A DNA stretch of 5,973 nt from an uncultured Alphaproteobacteria bacterium (lineage in GTDB: Bacteria; Pseudomonadota; Alphaproteobacteria; UBA7985; CAJQQZ01), in NCBI GenBank assembly GCA_905480445.1, contig CAJQQJ010000371.1, forward strand, positions 1 through 5,973. The letters run 5' to 3'. The notes beneath the pieces were generated by a model, which searched no databases, was not told the origin of the DNA, and saw only the letters and a list, made by a program, of their open reading frames with translations. The position numbers were made by a program, and so were the translations under genes. Within the stretch, counting starts at the first letter, position 1, and each line of letters starts with the position of its first letter. This document shows positions 1 to 5,431 of the stretch, piece after piece.

Positions 1-673
1 CCCAGAAATGGGGCGTGAAACCATGCCAAATTGGCTATATCCAACCCTAAAAGTTGCAAATAACTGATCCTACTGGAAATCCATCGCTAATTCGGTAATG
101 TCAGACGGGAAAATAGGCCTTATACTGAGGTCTCAATGTAACAATGAAACGGCTCAGTCTGGCCTCTTGTCTGGCAACTTTGATGTCATTTTGTTCGTTG
201 CTGAGAACGTCAAGCCGGGCATAGCTTTTGAAACGTTATTTGAGCCAAAGGCTTATGTTTTGACTTCGGCACGAAGCGCGCTGGCTAAGCGAGAATCAGT
301 TTCGATGAAGGATCTCAAAGATGAACCACTTGTGTTACTCGATTTGCTAGTAATTGGTGAATATTATCGAGGCCTTTTCGCAGAAAACGACATCGATCCG
401 ACTGTGGTCGCAACGGCATCGACGACGGAAATGGTTAGATCTTTGGTTGGCGCTGGCATTGGCAGCTCTATTCTCAACATGAAACCGCGGACGGATCTGA
501 CCTATGCTGGGAACGGATTGATAGCTCTCCCTTTAGATCCGGAGGTGAGAGCCCTTAAACTTGTGCTAGGTTTTGTCGATGAAAAACCTAGGCGGTTAGT
601 GAGTGCTTTCGTGGCTGAATGCCGTCGTTTCTTTTCTTCAGATGAAGCGCAAGAAATCGTCGTTCAATCGTAG
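1..673 (+). pseudogene. Decayed LysR-type transcriptional regulator (effector-binding domain remnant, 5' end outside window)
   Basis: The open frame from 98 to 673 (191 codons) reads as a LysR substrate-binding domain. It has GLLSGNFDVIL near its start, then a DEPLVLLDL stretch (about residues 75-83), the VRSLVGAGIGSSILN segment (about 113-127), and a C-terminal FVAEC helix. It lacks the N-terminal winged helix-turn-helix and the first strand of the domain. Those missing parts seem to lie upstream in other frames. Frame 3 (about 15-47) gives GVKPCQIGYIQP, which resembles the GxLxIGxxxP opening of the domain and then hits TAA at 48. Frame 1 (64-93) gives LILLEIHR-stop-F, which resembles the following LLPxLLxxF helix. 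The 98 frame then continues with KIGLI. The ATG at 98 has no Shine-Dalgarno sequence and sits mid-domain, so it is probably not a true start. A working LysR would bind DNA near its target genes; this copy probably does not. Sequencing error or assembly damage is the main alternative. The family call is secure; the pseudogene call is an inference. Confidence 0.72.
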
Positions 674-1005
674 CCATGGCATTTGATTTGGCCCTTAGCC
701 ACCTGAACCGCAAAACCTCCGCGTACTTTCAGGTTGGTTTTACTGCGGCCGTCATAGCCCCAATGGCAAAGCCGTGATGCTGTTTCTTCGAAGGCTTCTT
801 CGACAGATTCATATGAAGCGCCCTTTTTTCCTTCTACGCGTATCTTAAACAATCCTAACCCCAGTTCCTGGACCGATACCTCTGGTGAAGGCGAAAGATC
901 AATGGTCGTCTCGCTGGAACCACCACCGATGTCAAACCGGTAAGGCAGCATGCATGAGGATAGTAAGAAGATCAGCAGGCAAGAAAGAGGTAGAGTGAGC
1001 TTCAT
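664..1005 (-). CDS. Small predicted lipoprotein of unknown function
   Basis: The product has 113 residues. The N-terminus is a type II signal peptide: Lys2, a hydrophobic run over residues 3-16, then the lipobox Leu15-Ser16-Ser17-Cys18, with Cys18 as the predicted lipidated residue. Residue +2 is Met, not Asp, so by the E. coli sorting rule the protein would go to the outer membrane. The mature part has a linker with Gly-Gly-Gly-Ser-Ser (27-31), then a probable strand (about 52-58), a helix containing EEAFEETASRLC (about 69-80), a Gly-Tyr turn, and strands to the C-terminus. Cys80 and Cys109 could form a disulfide. This strand-helix-strand layout with a Cys and GY after the helix is common in small alphaproteobacterial lipoproteins, but I do not recognise a named family. 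The ribosome-binding site is weak (GGA about 7 bases before the ATG). The 3' end overlaps the tail of the LysR remnant by 10 bases, tail to tail. It lies 84 bases downstream of the dehydrogenase operon and may be its last gene or separate. Confidence 0.75.
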   Translation of the reverse strand: MKLTLPLSCLLIFLLSSCMLPYRFDIGGGSSETTIDLSPSPEVSVQELGLGLFKIRVEGKKGASYESVEEAFEETASRLCHWGYDGRSKTNLKVRGGFAVQVAKGQIKCHGYD

Positions 1006-1012
1006 TTCAATT

Positions 1013-1052
1013 CCAGTTGGCTAGTAACTGCTTCTGTTTACGAGCCAACTTG
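1013..1052. repeat. Imperfect inverted repeat upstream of the lipoprotein gene
   Basis: AGTTGGCT at 1015-1022 is perfectly repeated in inverse as AGCCAACT at 1043-1050. The outer CC (1013-1014) can also pair with GG (1052-1053) if one T at 1051 is bulged. Inside, after one mismatch, 1024-1027 can pair with 1038-1041, leaving a loop of about 10 bases. No T-run follows on either strand, so this does not look like a classic intrinsic terminator. It ends about 10 bases before the lipoprotein ATG, so it could be an operator, an mRNA leader hairpin close to the ribosome-binding site, or a 3' end stabiliser for the dehydrogenase transcript. Function is not shown. Confidence 0.5.
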
Positions 1053-1089
1053 GGCCTGAAAATGGCGTTCTCTAGGCTCCCTTTTTAGA

Positions 1090-2460
1090 TCAGTTGTCGT
1101 CATCTGCCTGCGCGATTTCACCAAGTGTGACTGGTTTGATCGGACTACGAATGCGGTAGCTCCCAACCTCTTGCTGGGAAAGCTTGTTTTCACTGGCCAA
1201 AATCTCTGTCACGGTTAAACCGCAGCAGCGTCCCTGGCAAGGTCCCATGCCTGAACGACCAAAGGCTTTGGTTTGGTTAGGACCAAGGCAGCCGATCTTT
1301 GCGTAATCACGAATGTCAACAGCGCTGACTTCTTCACAACGGCAAACGACAGTTTCGTCTTTGGGCGTGAGTATTTCCTTAGGTGGCTGATAAAGCCGAT
1401 CAAGGAAAGGACGAATAGCACGCTCTTTCTCCAGGATCTTTAGCAACTTGAACACTCGATCTGGATCCACTTGAAACCCAAAAGAAGCAGCCACGAAAGC
1501 GCCAGTATTCTGGCCTTCTAAGACAGCCACGTGCGCGCCACCGATGGCACGGCCATCGCCGATGATTGAGTAGGTGTCGTTCGTCGTTAGACCTACACCG
1601 TTGGTGAAGGGATGAAAGCAAGCTTGGCGTTTGTTCCATCGGTGCTCAAGGCGCAGGGATCTCGAGATTTGTGTATTGGGTACCACGCCTTGGTGGAGGA
1701 GTAAGCTATCGCAATCCAATTTGTGTTTTATGCCTTTGGCCTCAAAAGTGAGAGCCTTGACTTGTGTCGTGCCGATTGCTGTTAGATCGCGAGCCGATTT
1801 GTACCTTGGCACGCCCGCCTTTTTAATCTCTCGCATGAGGTCCAATCCCTTGGCCATCATTTTCCAAGCCGCGAAGGTCCTTGGCAGGAACCTCAATGCA
1901 GCAATAAAATCACTAGTGGTTTGAGTCTCAACGAGGGCTTTGGGGGGTGATCCGGCACGGATGAGTTGTGTCGCGAGGAGGTAGAGCAACGGGCCTGAGC
2001 CAGCGAGGACTGCTTGCTCGGGCACGACGCCGGAAGATTTAAGCAATATCTGGGCTGCTCCTGCTGTCATGACACCGGGCAAAGTCCAACCAGGAATTGG
2101 TACAGGTCTCTCGAGAGCGCCGGTAGCCAAAATAACATGCTTGCCCGTGGCTTGAGTTACTTGGCCATCCACCGAATAAAGCAGTATGCCGTCGTCACCG
2201 AATTGCCAAACAGTAGCGCAAGGTTGGTAGTGAACTTTTGACGGGGCCAGCTTATTCACCAGCGAAGCACCTTCGCTGTAGCTTGGACCCAAGGCAGATA
2301 ACAATTCTGGCGAGGTTTTGGTGATAGAGCGGTAGATTTGGCCACCGGGTGAGCTTTGTTCATCAAGCAACAAAACCTTTGCCCCTGCTTGCGACATCTC
2401 CAAAGCGGCAGAAACCCCAGCAGGACCAGCACCCACGACAATGATGTCGTAGTTATTCAT
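1090..2460 (-). CDS. FAD/NAD-fold subunit with BFD-like [2Fe-2S] domain of an HcnB/OoxA/D-hydroxyproline dehydrogenase alpha-type amine dehydrogenase
   Basis: The product has 456 residues, normal for the family. An N-terminal Rossmann motif GAGPAG (10-15) with acidic D33-E34 binds FAD. The ATGALERPVPIPGW stretch (112-125) and a second nucleotide-binding loop GSGPLL (154-159) mark a two-dinucleotide-binding pyridine-nucleotide-disulfide-type fold, and IIGDG (299-303) is the usual C-terminal FAD contact. The C-terminus is a BFD-like [2Fe-2S] domain: C373-x-C375, then 32 residues to C408, then four to C413, in the family context GPNQxKAF and GMGPCQGR. In relatives (HcnB, opine oxidase subunit A, D-hydroxyproline dehydrogenase alpha), this subunit joins the small ferredoxin-like and DAO-type subunits and passes electrons to the respiratory chain. 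The start ATG overlaps the upstream stop by 8 bases (ATGAATAA), with GGGG at 2467-2470 six bases before it, so translational coupling is likely. A second adjacent cysteine, C412, is odd but may be neutral. The substrate cannot be inferred from this subunit. Confidence 0.9.
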   Translation of the reverse strand: MNNYDIIVVGAGPAGVSAALEMSQAGAKVLLLDEQSSPGGQIYRSITKTSPELLSALGPSYSEGASLVNKLAPSKVHYQPCATVWQFGDDGILLYSVDGQVTQATGKHVILATGALERPVPIPGWTLPGVMTAGAAQILLKSSGVVPEQAVLAGSGPLLYLLATQLIRAGSPPKALVETQTTSDFIAALRFLPRTFAAWKMMAKGLDLMREIKKAGVPRYKSARDLTAIGTTQVKALTFEAKGIKHKLDCDSLLLHQGVVPNTQISRSLRLEHRWNKRQACFHPFTNGVGLTTNDTYSIIGDGRAIGGAHVAVLEGQNTGAFVAASFGFQVDPDRVFKLLKILEKERAIRPFLDRLYQPPKEILTPKDETVVCRCEEVSAVDIRDYAKIGCLGPNQTKAFGRSGMGPCQGRCCGLTVTEILASENKLSQQEVGSYRIRSPIKPVTLGEIAQADDDN

Positions 2461-2746
2461 CGTCTACCCCACTGATGTCTTTAAGAGTGCCGACTTTGAG
2501 CCCAACGGTAGCTTCAATCATGCAGGCTTGTTTGGACTGTCCATCAATCTCGACCAAGCATTCAAAGCAAGCGCCCATCATACAATAAGGCGCGCGTGGT
2601 TGTTTAGAGACCGGATTTGATCTGAAATGAGTAACGTCGGCAGCTAACAAAGCAGCAGCAAGATTTTCACCTTCAATAGCTTCGATTTCTTGATCATCAA
2701 AGAAGATTTGAATTTTCTGACCTTGAGGCTTTAGCCGTCTAAACAT
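2453..2746 (-). CDS. Small [2Fe-2S] ferredoxin-like subunit of the same amine dehydrogenase (HcnA/gamma-subunit type)
   Basis: Starting from the ATG at 2746, the product has 97 residues. It is a plant-type ferredoxin-like fold: strands in IQIFFDDQEIEAIEGE, a helix ENLAAALLAADV (about 27-38), then the cluster loop C55-x4-C60-x2-C63-x11-C75 in the context RAPYCMMGACFECLV. That loop is the signature of the small subunits of hydrogen cyanide synthase, opine oxidases and D-hydroxyproline dehydrogenase, where it relays electrons between the two flavoprotein subunits. A longer frame begins at a TTG (2762-2764, 103 residues). I prefer the ATG because GAGG lies nine bases upstream of it, and because its overlap with the preceding stop (ATGTTTAG, 8 bases) mirrors the next junction. 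It is the middle gene of the three, overlapping both neighbours by 8 bases, so equal expression by coupled translation is likely. It is cytoplasmic, with no signal peptide. Confidence 0.9.
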   Translation of the reverse strand: MFRRLKPQGQKIQIFFDDQEIEAIEGENLAAALLAADVTHFRSNPVSKQPRAPYCMMGACFECLVEIDGQSKQACMIEATVGLKVGTLKDISGVDDE

Positions 2747-3839
2747 TGAACCGATCCTCGCCAAAAGGGTCTAGTTCAGGTGCTGTGTGAGAGCCTTCCA
2801 TCCACAAAGGAAGGAGGCGCGCATGGGCTGCTGAAAGGGTGATGCCAGAATGACAGGTCACAAGAAAAGCACCAGGGCAGGTAAGTGACTCCTGGTAAAT
2901 AGGCAGCCCATCTGGTGACATGATTCTAAGTGCACTCCAACTTCGCACGGTTTTTACATGGGCGAGATCAGGGAAGATTTGAATGGCTTCTCTGGCCAGC
3001 TTGGCAAGTGTTGCGGGCGTTTCTCTATCATCAAGATCAACTTCCTCTGCAGAAGCACCGATTTGCACACCACCTTCGTTGACTTGACGCAGAGTGTCCG
3101 ACGGTCTGTTCATCAGCTTCGGGATTTTCTCAGTGATCATGACTTGGCCGCGTTGTGGACGTATAGGGGCTTTGAAGCCGAGAAGCGGTCCTAACTTCAT
3201 TGAACCGAGACCAGCGGAAAGCACCAATTTTTCACTTTCGTAGACCTTGCCTGAGTCGTCTGTTAATCGAAATCCGCTGGCGGCGGTTTCAACCTTTTGG
3301 ATTGTAACGGAAGTGACGAGCTTGGCCCCTTTGCGACGTACTTCCTTGGCCAAAGCGCGGAACAACTGCAGAGAATTCACATGGCCATCTTCTGGATGAT
3401 AGACGGCACCTGCGAAATTGGTCCCGACGTTTGGTTCTTCCTTTTTTAACTCATTAAGTCTTAGGACCTCGAAAGGGTAGTCGCCGCCCAACTGCTCTTT
3501 CAGCCAAGTGTAATCTTTTATTTCTTGTTCAAGTGATTCTTCTGTCAGATGATAGCCGTAACCACCATCCTGCTGTAGGGATAGGGTTTGGCCTGTGGCT
3601 TCCTCCAGCTCCTGAGCATAGCCCTTCCAAAGCGCAGCGGAATTACGAGACCACTTGGCATAAGCGGGTTGCTTCATGCCTTTGCCTTGTACCCAGACTA
3701 GACCGAAATTACCTCTGGAGGCACGGAAGGCTAGATCGCCTTCGTCAAATATTGTGACGGTCTCGCCGAGGTTGAGCAGCCCATAGGCGACTGACAGCCC
3801 AACAATTCCACCACCAACGATTGCGTAATCTGATCCCAT
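2739..3839 (-). CDS. FAD-dependent DAO-family oxidoreductase, catalytic subunit (HcnC/OoxB/D-hydroxyproline dehydrogenase beta type)
   Basis: The product has 366 residues. The dinucleotide-binding motif GGGIVG (9-14), followed by acidic D32-E33 at the end of the second strand, is the FAD site of the DAO family. RASRGNFGLVWVQGKG (39-54) is the flavin-proximal segment typical of the beta subunits of HCN synthase / opine oxidase / hydroxyproline dehydrogenase-type enzymes. The QRGQVMI strand (229-235) and the C-terminal LRIMSPDGLPIY and CHSGITLSAAHA segments (about 304-341) complete the fold and flank the active site. Relatives oxidise the C-N bond of an amino or imino acid, such as glycine, an opine or D-hydroxyproline, giving an imine; electrons leave through the [2Fe-2S] subunits encoded next. 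The start is forced: the Rossmann strand begins at residue 4 and an in-frame stop lies just upstream. The ribosome-binding site is poor. It is the first of three 8-base-overlapping genes and lies 38 bases after an exported-protein gene. The family is secure; the substrate is unknown. Confidence 0.9.
   Translation of the reverse strand: MGSDYAIVGGGIVGLSVAYGLLNLGETVTIFDEGDLAFRASRGNFGLVWVQGKGMKQPAYAKWSRNSAALWKGYAQELEEATGQTLSLQQDGGYGYHLTEESLEQEIKDYTWLKEQLGGDYPFEVLRLNELKKEEPNVGTNFAGAVYHPEDGHVNSLQLFRALAKEVRRKGAKLVTSVTIQKVETAASGFRLTDDSGKVYESEKLVLSAGLGSMKLGPLLGFKAPIRPQRGQVMITEKIPKLMNRPSDTLRQVNEGGVQIGASAEEVDLDDRETPATLAKLAREAIQIFPDLAHVKTVRSWSALRIMSPDGLPIYQESLTCPGAFLVTCHSGITLSAAHARLLPLWMEGSHTAPELDPFGEDRFNV
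2756..2759 (-). promoter_or_regulatory. Ribosome-binding site that decides the start of the [2Fe-2S] subunit
   Basis: On the minus strand this reads GAGG, nine bases before the ATG at 2744-2746. It lies downstream of the alternative TTG at 2762-2764, so it can serve only the ATG. It sits inside the end of the preceding oxidase-like gene. Confidence 0.6.
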
Positions 3840-3877
3840 GTCGTGAGACTAGAGCAGTTTATTGACCAAAGCCATGT

Positions 3878-4576
3878 CTAAAGAAAGATGCGTTCTAGAC
3901 TTAAGAGATGAATGTTAAGCGGCTTCACCTGTTTTTCGACATTGGCGTTACAAGCAGGAACGGGCCCTGCAAATCCTTTTGCTCTTGCCCCAAGGATCAC
4001 ATCAATTAAAGCAGGTTTTTCTATGTAATCTGCGAATGCCTGACTTATTTTTTCCAGCTGTTCTTTTTGGCTCACCGCTTCTTCCGCGTTAGTGAGCTTA
4101 CAGCGTTCGGCTATTCCAGTGAGACCTGCGGTCATATACAACTGATTGAATGTGTGGGTCAGCCAACCTTGTGAATCCTTTGCCCTCTCAGGATCCAAAT
4201 CGGCATGTAAGGCACGGGATACATCAACTGAGGCAGCAACCATATTTCCGGCGGTGTCACCGCAGCCCATTTTCTCTGACTCTAGTTGAGCTGCCTTTTG
4301 GATTTGAAAGATGAGTTGCGGTTGCAGTGTTTGTTGCAGCAGCTGATTGACTTGACCAACGCGCCATTCAAACTCACCTCTTTCCGGCAGTTGTAGTGTG
4401 CGGCAGCGCTGCTCCAACCACCAGCTGCCAGCAATCATAGCGAAACCATCCATTTGGTGACCGGGAGAGGTGGGCTTCGTTTCTTCAGCAAGTGTCGAGG
4501 TCGAAAAGCCGAGAGCAAAACCTAGGCAAAGTAACCCAGCTTTACCCAATTTTGTGAAGGAGATTTGGGTGCGCAT
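3878..4576 (-). CDS. Exported protein of unknown function with duplicated two-cysteine module
   Basis: The product has 232 residues and I do not recognise a family. Residues 1-30 form a Sec signal peptide: Arg2, Lys9 and Lys12, a hydrophobic core at about 14-23, and a likely signal peptidase I site after Thr-Leu-Ala30. The mature protein is mostly helical and has exactly four cysteines: C58, C105, C159 and C209. The two halves look like diverged copies. M47-x-A-G-x6-R-C58 matches M148-x-A-G-x6-R-C159, and VNQLLQQTLQPQLI (76-89) matches ISQAFADYIEKPALI (177-191). The second cysteine follows at +47 and +50. This suggests two helical modules, each closed by one disulfide in the periplasm. The start is supported by AGGAA five bases before the ATG. 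The gene sits between pyrE (55-base gap) and the dehydrogenase genes (38-base gap), on the same strand, so it may share a transcript with either; nothing shows a functional link. It has no catalytic motif or transmembrane segment beyond the signal. Confidence 0.8.
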   Translation of the reverse strand: MRTQISFTKLGKAGLLCLGFALGFSTSTLAEETKPTSPGHQMDGFAMIAGSWWLEQRCRTLQLPERGEFEWRVGQVNQLLQQTLQPQLIFQIQKAAQLESEKMGCGDTAGNMVAASVDVSRALHADLDPERAKDSQGWLTHTFNQLYMTAGLTGIAERCKLTNAEEAVSQKEQLEKISQAFADYIEKPALIDVILGARAKGFAGPVPACNANVEKQVKPLNIHLLSLERIFL

Positions 4577-4581
4577 TTTCG

Positions 4582-4586
4582 TTCCT
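4582..4586 (-). promoter_or_regulatory. Ribosome-binding site of the exported four-cysteine protein
   Basis: The minus strand reads AGGAA, five bases before the ATG at 4574-4576. It is the best-matching Shine-Dalgarno in the window and supports independent translation of this gene after pyrE. Confidence 0.6.
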
Positions 4587-4631
4587 ATTTCTAGTCAATT
4601 TACTGATGGAAAGTGGCGGTGAGGCTTTTCT

Positions 4632-5282
4632 CTAACCGTTCCATTCGTCTGGGTTGTTGAGGAAATCCCTAACAGTTTTTGCGCCTGAAGCGTCAACATA
4701 ACCTTCTTCTTCAGCCAGCTCAATAACATCCCACCAGGTAGTGAGGCCGTGGAGGCTGACACCTTCGTCACTCAGGAGTTTGATGCCTTCTGGGAAAATG
4801 CCGTAGTGGAAAACAACAAAGGTGTGGTCGCATTGTGCACCGGCTGTGCGAATAGCGTTAACGAAATTCAACTTGGAACCACCATCTGTGGCGAGGTCCT
4901 CGACCAACAAGACGCGATCGCCTTCTTTGATGACACCTTCAATTTGCGCGTTCCTGCCAAAGCCTTTTGGCTTCTTGCGGATATAGGCCATTGGCAGTCC
5001 CATGCGCTCGGCGATGAAGGCTGCGAAAGGGATGCCTGCTGTTTCGCCGCCAGCAACGACGTCGAATGCCTCGTGACCAACGTTGTTATACAAGGCTTCT
5101 ACGCCCATATCCATCAACCTCGCTCTTGCTCTTGGAAAGCCGATGATCTTGCGGCAATCCACATAGACAGGGCTTTTACGGCCTGAAGTGAAAGTAAACG
5201 GTTCTTCAGGACGAATAAGCACTGCTTCTATTTCGAGTAAGATGGATGCTGCGATTTGGGCGGAGGTTTTGCTGTCTGACAT
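4632..5282 (-). CDS. pyrE: Orotate phosphoribosyltransferase
   Basis: The product has 216 residues, the normal length. The enzyme joins orotate to phosphoribosyl pyrophosphate to give orotidine monophosphate, the fifth step of de novo pyrimidine synthesis, in the cytoplasm as a dimer. The PRPP-binding signature VLLVEDLATDGGS spans residues 124-136, with the two acidic residues E128 and D129. FTSGRKSPVYVDCRK (31-45) is the N-terminal orotate/PRPP contact region, and the flexible loop with lysines at K103, K104 and K106 precedes GFGRNAQIEG (107-116). The ATG has no close Shine-Dalgarno (AAGGGA lies 12 bases upstream), but no in-frame start lies nearby and the family alignment begins here. It is first in the run of minus-strand genes and divergent from the DUF599 gene across 149 bases, so the promoter must lie in that gap. 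I saw no convincing attenuator or leader peptide. No other pyrimidine gene is present. Confidence 0.97.
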   Translation of the reverse strand: MSDSKTSAQIAASILLEIEAVLIRPEEPFTFTSGRKSPVYVDCRKIIGFPRARARLMDMGVEALYNNVGHEAFDVVAGGETAGIPFAAFIAERMGLPMAYIRKKPKGFGRNAQIEGVIKEGDRVLLVEDLATDGGSKLNFVNAIRTAGAQCDHTFVVFHYGIFPEGIKLLSDEGVSLHGLTTWWDVIELAEEEGYVDASGAKTVRDFLNNPDEWNG

Positions 5283-5431
5283 AATGGCGAGGAGTCCCTT
5301 TCGATTCCGCCATCTTCTAAACTGCTGCCATCATGAATTCAATCCTGAGACATCCGGATTTGTGACAGCAGGTGGTGACAGGCCAGTTTCTTCATGCCAT
5401 TCTGGGCGAAACAACAATTTGCGTTGGATCT
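5283..5431. promoter_or_regulatory. Divergent intergenic region between pyrE and the DUF599 gene
   Basis: This 149-base gap must carry promoters for both outward-facing genes. I see no strong -35/-10 pair for either. It holds a direct repeat TGACAG (5363-5368 and 5376-5381, period 13) and a short inverted repeat (CTGCTG at 5322-5327 against CAGCAG at 5366-5371). These may be chance or a regulator site. The longer plus-strand open frame crossing this gap is a shadow. Confidence 0.45.

Noticed and set aside
1051..1087. Possible plus-strand terminator: GGGCCT paired with AGGCTCCC, followed by a T-run at 1082-1086
   Set aside because: The stem is short, needs a two-base bulge and has a large loop. 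No plus-strand gene ends nearby (the LysR remnant stops about 400 bases before), and the T-run is on the wrong side for the minus-strand operon.
1400..1639. Minus-strand frame inside the FAD/BFD subunit gene, with similar short frames at 1215-1421 and 2256-2441
   Set aside because: All are alternate frames of a gene with clear cofactor motifs. Their products are rich in Arg, Trp and Ser, as expected for shadows.
1090..3839. Calling the operon hcnABC (hydrogen cyanide synthase) outright
   Set aside because: The same three-subunit architecture serves opine oxidases and D-hydroxyproline dehydrogenases. Gene order differs from the known hcn operons and no residue I can read decides the substrate, so no symbol is given.
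4591..4600. TTGACT-like -35 box on the minus strand just upstream of the exported-protein gene
   Set aside because: A -10 box at normal spacing would fall inside the coding sequence, leaving no room for the ribosome-binding site. It is probably chance.
4749..5186. Plus-strand open frame of 145 codons antisense to pyrE
   Set aside because: It lies wholly inside the secure pyrE gene, and the composition is that of an antisense shadow without a recognisable domain.
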